DNA from: Metellina segmentata
Taxonomy: Eukaryota > Arthropoda > Arachnida > Araneae > Tetragnathidae
Length of the DNA stretch: 64,000 nucleotides
Direction: 5' to 3'
Assembly: GCA_947359465.1 (NCBI GenBank)
Contig: OX375881.1
Coordinates: 72,377,914 to 72,441,913 of the forward strand
The notes beneath the pieces are model-generated. The model was not told the origin of the DNA, made no database searches, and saw only the letters and a list, made by a program, of their open reading frames with translations. The position numbers and the translations under genes are program-made. The first letter of the stretch is position 1. Every line of letters begins with the position of its first letter. Below are positions 10,828 to 22,596 of the stretch, one piece after another.

Positions 10828-11087
10828 GTTTTCTTCTGCTGATTATAATTTAAGAAACGACTGGTTTGAACTTTTAACATTAAAAGTTTCACGCCCATCA
10901 CACAACTTTTCTTTTACACAATCGTTTATGAACAATGATTTAATTACTTAAAGTTTAACCGTATACACTGAGCTCAACTGACGCAATGAAAAGTATAAGC
11001 AGTTTACATAAATAAACATGGAAACTAATCATAATCGTTTTGTCTCCTATGAAACGGAGAGTAACATAATTTTTATCACTAATTGCA

Positions 11088-11177
11088 GCCTCGGTAGCGC
11101 AGTAGGCAGCGCGTCAGTCTCATAATCACTCGAAAAGAGTAATCTGAAGGTCGTGAGTTCGATCATCATTTGGGGCA
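11088..11177 (+). tRNA. tRNA-Met(CAT), T-stem damaged
   Basis: Unit 32, copy of unit 16; ATCAT strand, C67T. Confidence 0.65.
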
Positions 11178-11436
11178 GTTATCTTTTGCTGATTATAATT
11201 TAAGAACCGACTGGTTTGAAATTTAACATTAAAAGTTTCACGCCCATCACACAACTTTTCTTTTACACAATCGTTTATGAACAATGATTTAATTACTTAA
11301 AGTTTAACCGTATACACTGAGCTCAACTGACGCAATTATAGGTTAAAGCATTTTACATAAATGAACATTGAAACTAACTATAATCGTTTTGTCTCGTATG
11401 AAAGGAAGCGTAATATAAATTTTATCACTAATTGAA

Positions 11437-11525
11437 GCTTCGGTAGCGCAGTAGGCAGCGCGTCAGTCTCATAATCCCTCGCACGAGTAATCTGAAGGTC
11501 TTGAGTTCGATCCTCACACGGGGCA
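11437..11525 (+). tRNA. tRNA-Met(CAT), 16-nt intron
   Basis: Unit 33, copy of unit 17 (89 nt); C3T, G49T, T66A. Confidence 0.7.
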
Positions 11526-11785
11526 GTTTTCTTTTGCTGATTATAGTTTAAGAACCGACTGGTTCGAACTTTTAACATTAAAAGTTTCACGCCCATCACA
11601 CAACTGTTCTTTTACACAATCGTTTATGAACAATGATTTAATTACTTAAAGTTTAACCGTATACACTGAGCTCAACTGATGCAATGAAAAGTATAAGCAT
11701 TTTACATAAATAAACATGGAAACTAATCATAATCGTTTTGTCTCCTATGAAACGGAGAGTAACATAATTTTTATCACTAATTGCA

Positions 11786-11875
11786 GCCTCGGTAGTGCAG
11801 TAGGCAGCGCGTCAGTCTCATAATCACTCGAAAAGAGTAATCTGAAGGTCGTGAGTTCGATCCTCACTCGGGGCA
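11786..11875 (+). tRNA. tRNA-Met(CAT), D-stem variant
   Basis: Unit 34. D-stem strand GTGC; intron ACTCG-AAA-AGAGT. Confidence 0.78.
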
Positions 11876-12133
11876 GTTTTCTTTTGCTGATTATAATTTA
11901 AGAACCGACTGGTTTGAACTTTTAACATTAAAAGTTTCAAGCACATCACACAACTTTTCTTTTACCCAATCGTTTATGAACAAGATTTAATTTCCTAATT
12001 TTAACCGTATACACTGAGCTCAACCTAAGCAATGAAAAGTTTAAGCAGTTTACTTAAATGAACATGGAAACTAATCATAATCGTTTTGTCTCCTATGAAA
12101 CGGAGCGTAACATAAATTTTATCACTAATTGAA

Positions 12134-12223
12134 GCCTCGGTAGCGCAGTAGGCAGCGCGTCAGTCTCATAATCCCTCGACACGAGTAATCTGAAGGTCGT
12201 GAGTTCGATCCTCACTCGGGGCA
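12134..12223 (+). tRNA. tRNA-Met(CAT), 17-nt intron
   Basis: Unit 35. D-loop AGTAGGCA; intron CCTCG-ACA-CGAGT; intact. Confidence 0.9.
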
Positions 12224-12481
12224 GTTTTCTTTTGCTGATTATAGTTTAAGAACCGACTGGTTTGAACTTTTAACATTAAAAGTTTGACGCACATCACACA
12301 ATTTTTTTTTACACAATCGTTCATGAACAATGACTTAATTATTTAAAGTTAAAAAATTTCCCTGAGCTCAACCTAAGCAATGAAAAGTTTAAGCAGTTTA
12401 CTTAAATGAACATGGAAACTAATCATAATCGTTTTGTGTCCTATGAAACGTAGCGTAACATAATTTGTATCACTAATTGCA

Positions 12482-12571
12482 GCCTCGGTAGCGCAGTAGG
12501 AAGCGCGTCAGTCTCATAATCACTCGACACGAGTAATCTGAAGGTCGTGAGTTCGATCCTCACTCGGGGCA
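12482..12571 (+). tRNA. tRNA-Met(CAT), hybrid unit
   Basis: Unit 36. 5' half as unit 21 (D-loop AGTAGGAA); 3' half as an ACTCG-ACA-CGAGT unit with normal C65. Likely crossover inside the gene. Confidence 0.88.
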
Positions 12572-12829
12572 GTTTTCTTTTGCTGATTATAGTTTAAGAA
12601 CCGACTGGTTTGAACTTTTAACATTAAAAGTTTGACGCACATCACACAATTTTTTTTTACACAATCGTTCATGAACAATGACTTAATTATTTAAAGTTAA
12701 AAAATTTCCCTGAGCTCAACCTAAGCAATGAAAAGTTTAAGCAGTTTACTTAAATGAACATGGAAACTAATCATAATCGTTTTGTGTCCTATGAAACGTA
12801 GCGTAACATAATTTGTATCACTAATTGCA

Positions 12830-12919
12830 GCCTCGGTAGCGCAGTAGGAAGCGCGTCAGTCTCATAATCACTTGTCACGAGTAATCTGAAGGTCGTGAGT
12901 TCGATCCTCACTCGAGGCA
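12830..12919 (+). tRNA. tRNA-Met(CAT), 17-nt intron
   Basis: Unit 37. D-loop AGTAGGAA; intron ACTTG-TCA-CGAGT; T4-A69 pair. Confidence 0.87.
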
Positions 12920-13179
12920 GTTTTCTTTTGCTGATTATAATTTAAGAACCGACTGGTTTGAACTTTTAACATTAAAAGTTTCACGCCCATCACACAACTT
13001 TTCTTTTACACAATCGTTTATGAACAATGATTTAATTACTTAAAGTTTAACCGTATACACTGAGCTCAACTGACGCAATGATAAGTTAAAGCATTTTACA
13101 TAAATGAACATTGAAACTAACTATAATCGTTTTGTCTCGTATGAAAGGAAGCGTAATATAAATTTTATCACTAATTGGA

Positions 13180-13269
13180 GCCTCGGTAGCGCAGTAGGCA
13201 GCGCGTCAGTCTCATAATCCCTCGACACGAGTAATCTGAAGGTCGTGAGTTCGATCCTCACTCGGGGCA
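13180..13269 (+). tRNA. tRNA-Met(CAT), 17-nt intron
   Basis: Unit 38, as unit 20; intact. Confidence 0.9.
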
Positions 13270-13527
13270 GTTTTCTTTTGCTGATTATAGTTTAAGAACC
13301 GACTGGTTTGAACTTTTAACATTAAAAGTTTGACGCACATCACACAATTTTTTTTTACACAATCGTTCATGAACAATGACTTAATTATTTAAAGTTAAAA
13401 AATTTCCCTGAGCTCAACCTAAGCAATGAAAAGTTTAAGCAGTTTACTTAAATGAACATGGAAACTAATCATAATCGTTTTGTGTCCTATGAAACGTAGC
13501 GTAACATAATTTGTATCACTAATTGCA

Positions 13528-13617
13528 GCCTCGGTAGCGCAGTAGGAAGCGCGTCAGTCTCATAATCACTCGTCACGAGTAATCTGAAGGTCGTGAGTTC
13601 GATCCTCATTCGGGGCA
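13528..13617 (+). tRNA. tRNA-Met(CAT), 17-nt intron
   Basis: Unit 39, as unit 21; D-loop AGTAGGAA, C65T. Confidence 0.85.
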
Positions 13618-13875
13618 GTTATCTTTTGCTCATTATAATTTAAGAACCGACTGGTTTGAACTTTTAACATTAAAAGTTTCATGCACATCACACAACTTTT
13701 CTTTTACCTAATCGTTTATGAACAAGATTTAATTTCCTAATTTTAACCGTATACACTGAGCTCAACTGACTCAATGATAAGTTAAAGCATTTTACATAAA
13801 TGAACATTGAAACTAACAATAATCGTTTTGTCTCGTATGAAAAGAAGCGAATTATAATTTTTATCACTAATTGGA

Positions 13876-13965
13876 GCCTCGGTAGCGCAGTAGGCAGCGC
13901 GTCAGTCTCATAAACACTCGACACGAGTGTTCTGAAGGTCGTGAGTTCGATCCTCACTCGGGTCA
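13876..13965 (+). tRNA. tRNA-Met(CAT), long-hairpin intron
   Basis: Unit 40, as unit 23; AACACTCG-ACA-CGAGTGTT, G71T. Confidence 0.78.
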
Positions 13966-14224
13966 GTTTTCTCCTAATGATTACAATTTAAGAACCGACA
14001 GGTTTGAAATTTAGCATTAAAAGTTTCACGCCCATCACACAACTTTTCTTTTACACAATCGTTTATGAACAATGATTTAATTACTTAAAGTTTAACCGTA
14101 TACACTGAGCTCAACTGACGCAATTATAGGTTAAAGCATTTTACATAAATGAACATTGAAACTAACTATAATCGTTTTGTCTCGTATGAAAGGAAGCGTA
14201 ATATAAATTTTATCACTAATTGAA

Positions 14225-14313
14225 GCTTCGGTAGCGCAGTAGGCAGCGCGTCAGTCTCATAATCCCTCGCACGAGTAATCTGAAGGTCTTGAGTTCGATC
14301 CTCACACGGGGCA
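14225..14313 (+). tRNA. tRNA-Met(CAT), 16-nt intron
   Basis: Unit 41, copy of unit 33 (89 nt). Confidence 0.7.
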
Positions 14314-14573
14314 GTTTTCTTTTGCTGATTATAGTTTAAGAACCGACTGGTTCGAACTTTTAACATTAAAAGTTTCACGCCCATCACACAACTGTTCTTT
14401 TACACAATCGTTTATGAACAATGATTTAATTACTTAAAGTTTAACCGTATACACTGAGCTCAACTGATGCAATGAAAAGTATAAGCATTTTACATAAATA
14501 AACATGGAAACTAATCATAATCGTTTTGTCTCCTATGAAACGGAGAGTAACATAATTTTTATCACTAATTGCA

Positions 14574-14663
14574 GCCTCGGTAGTGCAGTAGGCAGCGCGT
14601 CATTCTCATAATCACTCGAAAAGAGTAATCTGAAGGTCGTGAGTTCGATCCTCACTCGGGGCA
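14574..14663 (+). tRNA. tRNA-Met(CAT), D-stem variant
   Basis: Unit 42, copy of unit 34 with a private G30T that breaks G30-C40. Confidence 0.68.
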
Positions 14664-14921
14664 GTTTTCTTTTGCTGATTATAATTTAAGAACCGACTGG
14701 TTTGAACTTTTAACATTAAAAGTTTCAAGCACATCACACAACTTTTCTTTTACCCAATCGTTTATGAACAAGATTTAATTTCCTAATTTTAACCGTATAC
14801 ACTGAGCTCAACCTAAGCAATGAAAAGTTTAAGCAGTTTACTTAAATGAACATGGAAACTAATCATAATCGTTTTGTCTCCTATGAAACGGAGCGTAACA
14901 TAAATTTTATCACTAATTGAA

Positions 14922-15011
14922 GCCTCGGTAGCGCAGTAGGCAGCGCGTCAGTCTCATAATCCCTCGACACGAGTAATCTGAAGGTCGTGAGTTCGATCCT
15001 CACTCGAGGCA
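14922..15011 (+). tRNA. tRNA-Met(CAT), 17-nt intron
   Basis: Unit 43, as unit 19; T4-A69 pair. Confidence 0.92.
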
Positions 15012-15271
15012 GTTTTCTTTTGCTGATTATAATTTAAGAACCGACTGGTTTGAACTTTTAACATTAAAAGTTTCACGCCCATCACACAACTTTTCTTTTA
15101 CACAATCGTTTATGAACAATGATTTAATTACTTAAAGTTTAACCGTATACACTGAGCTCAACTGACGCAATGATAAGTTAAAGCATTTTACATAAATGAA
15201 CATTGAAACTAACTATAATCGTTTTGTCTCGTATGAAAGGAAGCGTAATATAAATTTTATCACTAATTGGA

Positions 15272-15361
15272 GCCTCGGTAGCGCAGTAGGCAGCGCGTCA
15301 GTCTCATAATCCCTCGACACGAGTAATCTGAAGGTCGTGAGTTCGATCCTCACTCGGGGCA
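15272..15361 (+). tRNA. tRNA-Met(CAT), 17-nt intron
   Basis: Unit 44, as unit 20; intact. Confidence 0.9.
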
Positions 15362-15619
15362 GTTTTCTTTTGCTGATTATAGTTTAAGAACCGACTGGTT
15401 TGAACTTTTAACATTAAAAGTTTCATGCACATCACACAACTTTTCTTTTACCCAATCGTTTATGAACAAGATTTAATTTCCTAATTTTAACCTTATACAC
15501 TGAGCTCAACTGACGCAATGATAAGTTAAAGCATTTTACATAAATGAACATTGAAACTAACTATAATCGTTTTGTCTCCTATGAAAAGAAGCGAATTATA
15601 ATTTTTATTACTAATTGGA

Positions 15620-15709
15620 GCCTCGGTAGCGCAGTAGGCAGCGCGTCAGTCTCATGAACACTCGACGCGAGTGTTCTGAAGGTCGTGAGTTCGATCCTCA
15701 CTCGGGGCA
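15620..15709 (+). tRNA. tRNA-Met(CAT), long-hairpin intron
   Basis: Unit 45, as unit 3; G37, 8-bp intron hairpin. Confidence 0.85.
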
Positions 15710-15969
15710 GTTTTCTTCTGCTGATTATAATTTAAGAAACGACTGGTTTGAACTTTTAACATTAAAAGTTTCACGCCCATCACACAACTTTTCTTTTACA
15801 CAATCGTTTATGAACAATGATTTAATTACTTAAAGTTTAACCGTATACACTGAGCTCAACTGACGCATTGAAAAGTATAAGCAGTTTACATAAATAAACA
15901 TGGAAACTAATCATAATCGTTTTGTCTCCTATAAAACGGAGAGTAACATAATTTTTATCACTAATTGCA

Positions 15970-16059
15970 GCCTCGGTAGCGCAGTAGGCAGCGCGTCAGT
16001 CTCATAATCACTAGACACGAGTAATCTGAAGGTCGTGAGTTATATCCTCAAAAGGGATC
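15970..16059 (+). pseudogene. tRNA-Met pseudogene, 3' end destroyed
   Basis: Unit 46. The 5' half and CAT anticodon are normal, but the B box reads GTTATATCC and the acceptor 3' strand reads AAAGGGATC, so neither B-box binding nor the acceptor stem is expected. The spacers on both sides are ordinary. Confidence 0.85.
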
Positions 16060-16316
16060 GTTTTCTTTTGCTCATTATAATTTAAGTACCAACTGGTTTG
16101 AACTTTTAACATTAAAAGTTTCATGCACATCACACAACTTTTCTTTTACCCAATCGTTTATGAACAATGATTTAATTACTTAAAGTTTAACCGTATACAC
16201 TCTCAACTGACGCAATGATAAGTTAAAGCATTTTACATAAAAGAACATTGAAACTAACTATAATCGTTTTGTCTCGTATGAAAAGAAGCGAATTATAATT
16301 TTTATCATTGTTTAGA

Positions 16317-16406
16317 GCCTCGGTAGCGCAGTAGGCAGCGCGTCAGTCTCATAATTACTCGACACGAGTAATCTGAAGGTCGTGAGTTCGATCCTCACTC
16401 GGGGCA
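16317..16406 (+). tRNA. tRNA-Met(CAT), long-hairpin intron
   Basis: Unit 47, as unit 26; ATTACTCG-ACA-CGAGTAAT. Confidence 0.9.
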
Positions 16407-16665
16407 GTTTTCTTCTGCTGATTATAATTTAAGAACCGACTGGTTTGAACTTTTAACATTAAAAGTTTGACGCACATCACACAATTTTTTTTTACACAAT
16501 CGTTTATGAACAATGACTTAATTATTTAAAGTTTAACCATATACCCTGAGCTCAACCTAAGCAATGAAAAGTTTAAGCAGTTTACTTAAATGAACATGGA
16601 AACTAATCATAATCGTTTTGTCTTCTTTGAAACGGAGCGTAACATAATTTGTATCACTAATTGGA

Positions 16666-16755
16666 GCCTCGGTAGCGCAGTAAGAAGCGCGTCAGTCTCA
16701 TAATCGCTCGTCACGAGTAATCTGAAGGTCGCGAGTTCGATCCTCACTCGGGGCA
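16666..16755 (+). tRNA. tRNA-Met(CAT), 17-nt intron
   Basis: Unit 48. D-loop AGTAAGAA; intron GCTCG-TCA-CGAGT (outer G-T); T50C. Confidence 0.75.
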
Positions 16756-17014
16756 GTTATCTTTTGCTGATTATAATTTAAGAACCGACAGGTTTGAAAT
16801 TTAGCATTAAAAGTTTCACGCCCATCACACAACTTTTCTTTTACACAATCGTTTATGAACAATGATTTAATTACTTAAAGTTTAACCGTATACACTGAGC
16901 TCAACTGACGCAATTATAAGTTAAAGCATGTTACATAAATGCACATTGAAACTAACTATAATCGTTTTGTCTCGTATGAAACGGAGCGTAACATAATTTG
17001 TATCACTATTTGCA

Positions 17015-17104
17015 GCCTCGGTAGCGCAGTGAGAAGCGCGTCAGTCTCATAATCACTCGTCACGAGTAATCTGAAGGTCGTGAGTTCGATCCTCACTCGG
17101 TGCA
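17015..17104 (+). tRNA. tRNA-Met(CAT), 17-nt intron
   Basis: Unit 49. D-loop AGTGAGAA; intron ACTCG-TCA-CGAGT; G46 normal; G70T. Confidence 0.74.
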
Positions 17105-17363
17105 GTTATCTTTTGCTGATTATAATTTAAGAACCGTCAGGTTTGAAATTTATCATTAAAATTTTCACGCCCATCACACAACTTTTCTTTTACACAATCG
17201 TTTATGAACAATGATTTAATTACTTTAATTTTAACCGTATACACTGAGCTCAACTGACGCAATGAAATGTATAAGCAGTTTACATAAATAAACATGGAAA
17301 CTAATCATAATCGTTTTGTCTCCTATGAAACGGAGAGTAACATAATTTTTATCACTAATTGCA

Positions 17364-17453
17364 GCCTCGGTAGCGCAGTAGGCAGTGCGTCAGTCTCATA
17401 ATCACTCGACACGAGTAATCTGAAGGTCGTGAGTTCGATCCTCACTCGGGGCA
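17364..17453 (+). tRNA. tRNA-Met(CAT), D-stem variant
   Basis: Unit 50. D-stem 3' strand GTGC; intron ACTCG-ACA-CGAGT. Confidence 0.83.
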
Positions 17454-17711
17454 GTTTTCTTTTGCTCATTATAATTTAAGAACCGACTGGTTTGAACTTT
17501 TAACATTAAAAGTTTCATGCACATCACACAACTTTTCTTTTACCCAATCGTTTATGAACAAGATTTAATTTCCTAATTTTAACCTTATACACTGAGCTCA
17601 ACTGACGCAATGATAAGTTAAAGCATTTTACATAAATGAACATTGAAACTAACTATAATCGTTTTGTCTCCTATGAAAAGAAGCGAATTATAATTTTTAT
17701 TACTAATTGGA

Positions 17712-17801
17712 GCCTCGGTAGCGCAGTAGGCAGCGCGTCAGTGTCATGAACACTCGTCACGAGTGTTCTGAAGGTCGTGAGTTCGATCCTCACTCGGGGC
17801 A
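17712..17801 (+). tRNA. tRNA-Met(CAT), G32 loop variant
   Basis: Unit 51. C32G and A37G in the anticodon loop; intron helix AACACTCG-TCA-CGAGTGTT. G32 removes the expected anticodon-intron pair. Confidence 0.72.
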
Positions 17802-18061
17802 GTTTTCTTCTGCTGATTATAATTTAAGAAACGACTGGTTTGAACTTTTAACATTAAAAGTTTCACGCCCATCACACAACTTTTCTTTTACACAATCGTT
17901 TATGAACAATGATTTAATTACTTAAAGTTTAACCGTATACACTGAGCTGAACTGACGCAATGAAAAGTATAAGCAGTTTACATAAATAAACATGGAAACT
18001 AATCATAATCGTTTTGTCTCCTATGAAACGGAGAGTAACATAATTTTTATCACTAATTGCA

Positions 18062-18151
18062 GCCTCGGTAGCGCAGTAGGCAGCGCGTCAGTCTCATAAT
18101 CACTCGACACGAGTAGTCTGAAGGTCGTGAGTTCGATCCTCACTCGGGGCA
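18062..18151 (+). tRNA. tRNA-Met(CAT), 17-nt intron
   Basis: Unit 52. Intron ACTCG-ACA-CGAGT; A38G; otherwise intact. Confidence 0.86.
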
Positions 18152-18409
18152 GTTTTCTTTTGCTCATTATAATTTAAGAACCGACTGGTTTGAACTTTTA
18201 ACATTAAAAGTTTCATGCACATCACACAACTTTTCTTTTACCCAATCGTTTATGAACAAGATTTAATTTCCTAATTTTAACCGTATACACTGAGCTCAAC
18301 TGACGCAATGATAAGTTAAAGCATTTTACATAAATGAACATTGAAACTAACTATAATCGTTTTGTCTCGTATGAAGGGAAGCGTAATATAATTTTTATCA
18401 CAAATTGGT

Positions 18410-18499
18410 GCCTCGGTAGCGCAGTAGGCAGCGCGTCAGTCTCATAATCACTCGAAAAGAGTAATCTGAAGGTCGTGAGTTCGATCATCATTTGGGGCA
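18410..18499 (+). tRNA. tRNA-Met(CAT), T-stem damaged
   Basis: Unit 53. Intron ACTCG-AAA-AGAGT; ATCAT T-stem strand; C67T; flanked by GGT rather than GGA or GCA. Confidence 0.65.
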
Positions 18500-18758
18500 G
18501 TTATCTTTTGCTGATTATAATTTAAGAACCGACTGGTTTGAAATTTAACATTAAAAGTTTCACGCCCATCACACAACTTTTCTTTTACACAATCGTTTAT
18601 GAACAATGATTTAATTACTTAAAGTTTAACCGTATACACTGAGCTCAACTGACGCAATTATAGGTTAAAACATTTTACATAAATGAACATTGAAACTAAC
18701 TATAATCGTTTTGTCTCGTATGAAAGGAAGCGTAATATAAATTTTATCACTAATTGAA

Positions 18759-18847
18759 GCCTCGGTAGCGCAGTAGGCAGCGCGTCAGTCTCATAATCCC
18801 TCGCACGAGTAATCTGAAGGTCTTGAGTTCGATCCTCACTCGGGGCA
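18759..18847 (+). tRNA. tRNA-Met(CAT), 16-nt intron
   Basis: Unit 54, 89 nt; short intron CCTCG-CA-CGAGT; G49T; C3 and T66 normal, unlike unit 17. Confidence 0.76.
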
Positions 18848-19107
18848 GTTTTCTTTTGCTGATTATAGTTTAAGAACCGACTGGTTCGAACTTTTAACAT
18901 TAAAAGTTTCACGCCCATCACACAACTGTTCTTTTACACAATCGTTTATCAACAATGATTTAATTACTTAAAGTTTAACCGTATACACTGAGCTCAACTG
19001 ATGCAATGAAAAGTATAAGCATTTTACATAAATAAACATGGAAACTAATCATAATCGTTTTGTCTCCTATGAAACGGAGAGTAACATAATTTTTGTCACT
19101 AATTGCA

Positions 19108-19197
19108 GCCTCGGTAGCGCAGTAGGCAGCGCGTCAGTCTCATAATCACTCGAAAAGAGTAATCTGAAGGTCGTGAGTTCGATCCTCACTCGGGGCA
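19108..19197 (+). tRNA. tRNA-Met(CAT), 17-nt intron
   Basis: Unit 55. D-loop AGTAGGCA; intron ACTCG-AAA-AGAGT; arms intact. Confidence 0.88.
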
Positions 19198-19455
19198 GTT
19201 TTCTTTTGCTGATTATAATTTAAGAACCGACTGGTTTGAACTTTTAACATTAAAAGTTTCAAGCAAATCACACAACTTTTCTTTTACCCAATCGTTTATG
19301 AACAAGATTTAATTTCCTAATTTTAACCGTATACACTGAGCTCAACCTAAGCAATGAAAAGTTTAAGCAGTTTACTTAAATGAACATGGAAACTAATCAT
19401 AATCGTTTTGTCTCCTATGAAACGGAGCGTAACATAAATTTTATCACTAATTGAA

Positions 19456-19545
19456 GCCTCGGTAGCGCAGTAGGCAGCGCGTCAGTCTCATAATCCCTCG
19501 ACACGAGTAATCTGAAGGTCGTGAGTTCGATCCTCACTCGGGGCA
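19456..19545 (+). tRNA. tRNA-Met(CAT), 17-nt intron
   Basis: Unit 56. Intron CCTCG-ACA-CGAGT; intact. Confidence 0.9.
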
Positions 19546-19805
19546 GTTTTCTTTTGCTGATTATAGTTTAAGAACCGACTGGTTCGAACTTTTAACATTA
19601 AAAGTTTCACGCCCATCACACAACTTTTCTTTTACACAATCGTTTATGAACAATGATTTAATTACTTAAAGTTTAACCGTATACACTGAGCTCAACTGAC
19701 GCAATTATAAGTTAAAGCATGTTACATAAATGCACATTGAAACTAACTATAATCGTTTTGTCTCGTATGAAACGGAGCGTAACATAATTTGTATCACTAT
19801 TTGCA

Positions 19806-19895
19806 GCCTCGGTAGCGCAGTGAGAAGCGCGTCAGTCTCATAATCACTCGTCACGAGTAATCTGAAGGTCGTGAGTTCGATCCTCACTCGGTGCA
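19806..19895 (+). tRNA. tRNA-Met(CAT), 17-nt intron
   Basis: Unit 57, copy of unit 49. Confidence 0.74.
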
Positions 19896-20154
19896 GTTAT
19901 CTTTTGCTGATTATAATTTAAGAACCGTCTGGTTTGAAATTTATCATTAAAAGTTTCACGCCCATCACACAACTTTTCTTTTACACAATCGTTTATGAAC
20001 AATGATTTAATTACTTAAATTTTAACCGTATACACTGAGCTCAACTGACGCAATGAAATGTATAAGCAGTTTACATAAATAAACATGGAAACTAATCATA
20101 ATCGTTTTGTCTCCTATGAAACGGAGAGTAACATAATTTTTATCACTAATTGCA

Positions 20155-20244
20155 GCCTCGGTAGCGCAGTAGGCAGTGCGTCAGTCTCATAATCACTCGA
20201 CACGAGTAATCTGAAGGTCGTGAGTTCGATCCTCACTCGGGGCA
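20155..20244 (+). tRNA. tRNA-Met(CAT), D-stem variant
   Basis: Unit 58, copy of unit 50. Confidence 0.83.
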
Positions 20245-20502
20245 GTTTTCTTTTGCTCATTATAATTTAAGAACCGACTGGTTTGAACTTTTAACATTAA
20301 AAGTTTCATGCACATCACACAACTTTTCTTTTACCCAATCGTTTATGAACAAGATTTAATTTCCTAATTTTAACCTTATACACTGAGCTCAACTGACGCA
20401 ATGATAAGTTAAAGCATTTTACATAAATGAACATTGAAACTAACTATAATCGTTTTGTCTCCTATGAAAAGAAGCGAATTATAATTTTTATTACTAATTG
20501 GA

Positions 20503-20592
20503 GCCTCGGTAGCGCAGTAGGCAGCGCGTCAGTGTCATGAACACTCGTCACGAGTGTTCTGAAGGTCGTGAGTTCGATCCTCACTCGGGGCA
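20503..20592 (+). tRNA. tRNA-Met(CAT), G32 loop variant
   Basis: Unit 59, copy of unit 51. Confidence 0.72.
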
Positions 20593-20852
20593 GTTTTCTT
20601 CTGCTGATTATAATTTAAGAAACGACTGGTTTGAACTTTTAACATTAAAAGTTTCACGCCCATCACACAACTTTTCTTTTACACAATCGTTTATGAACAA
20701 TGATTTAATTACTTAAAGTTTAACCGTATACACTGAGCTCAACTGACGCAATGAAAAGTATAAGCAGTTTACATAAATAAACATGGAAACTAATCATAAT
20801 CGTTTTGTCTCCTATGAAACGGAGAGTAACATAATTTTTATCACTAATTGCA

Positions 20853-20942
20853 GCCTCGGTAGCGCAGTTGGCAGCGCGTCAGTCTCATAATCACTCGACA
20901 CGAGTAGTCTGAAGGTCGTGAGTTCGATCCTCACTCGGGGCA
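20853..20942 (+). tRNA. tRNA-Met(CAT), 17-nt intron
   Basis: Unit 60, copy of unit 52 with D-loop AGTTGGCA; A38G. Confidence 0.86.
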
Positions 20943-21200
20943 GTTTTCTTTTGCTCATTATAATTTAAGAACCGACTGGTTTGAACTTTTAACATTAAAA
21001 GTTTCATGCACATCACACAACTTTTCTTTTACCCAATCGTTTATGAACAAGATTTAATTTCCTAATTTTAACCGTATACACTGAGCTCAACTGACGCAAT
21101 GATAAGTTAAAGCATTTTACATAAATGAACATTGAAACTAACTATAATCGTTTTGTCTCGTATGAAGGGAAGCGTAATATAATTTTTATCACAAATTGGT

Positions 21201-21290
21201 GCCTCGGTAGCGCAGTAGGCAGCGCGTCAGTCTCATAATCACTCGAAAAGAGTAATCTGAAGGTCGTGAGTTCGATCATCATTTGGGGCA
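21201..21290 (+). tRNA. tRNA-Met(CAT), T-stem damaged
   Basis: Unit 61, copy of unit 53. Confidence 0.65.
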
Positions 21291-21549
21291 GTTATCTTTT
21301 GCTGATTATAATTTAAGAACCGACTGGTTTGAAATTTAACATTAAAAGTTTCACGCCCATCACACAACTTTTCTTTTACACAATCGTTTATGAACAATGA
21401 TTTAATTACTTAAAGTTTAACCGTATACACTGAGCTCAACTGACGCAATTATAGGTTAAAGCATTTTACATAAATGAACATTGAAACTAACTATAATCGT
21501 TTTGTCTCGTATGAAAGGAAGCGTAATATAAATTTTATCACTAATTGAA

Positions 21550-21638
21550 GCCTCGGTAGCGCAGTAGGCAGCGCGTCAGTCTCATAATCCCTCGCACGAG
21601 TAATCTGAAGGTCTTGAGTTCGATCCTCACTCGGGGCA
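21550..21638 (+). tRNA. tRNA-Met(CAT), 16-nt intron
   Basis: Unit 62, copy of unit 54 (89 nt). Confidence 0.76.
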
Positions 21639-21898
21639 GTTTTCTTTTGCTGATTATAGTTTAAGAACCGACTGGTTCGAACTTTTAACATTAAAAGTTT
21701 CACGCCCATCACACAACTGTTCTTTTACACAATCGTTTATCAACAATGATTTAATTACTTAAAGTTTAACCGTATACACTGAGCTCAACTGATGCAATGA
21801 AAAGTATAAGCATTTTACATAAATAAACATGGAAACTAATCATAATCGTTTTGTCTCCTATGAAACGGAGAGTAACATAATTTTTGTCACTAATTGCA

Positions 21899-21988
21899 GC
21901 CTCGGTAGCGCACTAGGCAGCGCGTCAGTCTCATAATCACTCGAAAAGAGTAATCTGAAGGTCGTGAGTTCGATCCTCACTCGGGGCA
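21899..21988 (+). tRNA. tRNA-Met(CAT), 17-nt intron
   Basis: Unit 63, copy of unit 55 with G15C in the A box. Confidence 0.8.
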
Positions 21989-22246
21989 GTTTTCTTTTGC
22001 TGATTATAATTTAAGAACCGACTGGTTTGAACTTTTAACATTAAAAGTTTCAAGCAAATCACACAACTTTTCTTTTACCCAATCGTTTATGAACAAGATT
22101 TAATTTCCTAATTTTAACCGTATACACTGAGCTCAACCTAAGCAATGAAAAGTTTAAGCAGTTTACTTAAATGAACATGGAAACTAATCATAATCGTTTT
22201 GTCTCCTATGAAACGGAGCGTAACATAAATTTTATCACTAATTGAA

Positions 22247-22336
22247 GCCTCGGTAGCGCAGTAGGCAGCGCGTCAGTCTCATAATCCCTCGACTCGAGTA
22301 ATCTGAAGGTCGTGAGTTCGATCCTCACTCGAGGCA
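22247..22336 (+). tRNA. tRNA-Met(CAT), 17-nt intron
   Basis: Unit 64. Intron CCTCG-ACT-CGAGT; T4-A69 pair, unlike its partner unit 56. Confidence 0.9.
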
Positions 22337-22596
22337 GTTTTCTTTTGCTGATTATAATTTAAGAACCGACTGGTTTGAACATTTAACATTAAAAGTTTCA
22401 CGCCCATCACACAACTTTTCTTTTACACAATCGTTTATGAACAATGATTTAATTACTTAAAGTTTAACCGTATACACTGAGCTCAACTGACGCAATGATA
22501 AGTTAAAGCATTTTACATAAATGAACATTGAAACTAACTATAATCGTTTTGTCTCGTATGAAAGGAAGCGTAATATAAATTTTATCACTAATTGGA

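Larger units (their letters stand above)
10041..12223 (+). repeat. Seven-unit segment duplicated from 4460-6642
   Basis: Units 29-35 match units 13-19 one by one at a constant offset of 5,581 bp, including the 89-nt unit with the short intron. Part of it (units 33-35) recurs at 14225-15011 with offset 2,788. Confidence 0.9.
17015..22336 (+). repeat. Eight-unit higher-order repeat, 2,791 bp, two copies
   Basis: Units 49-56 and 57-64 match in order with an exact offset of 2,791 bp at all eight gene starts. Shared private variants include the G32 loop change, the G38 change and the 89-nt unit. The upstream spacers before 17015 and 19806 differ, placing the left breakpoint in a spacer. Confidence 0.93.
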
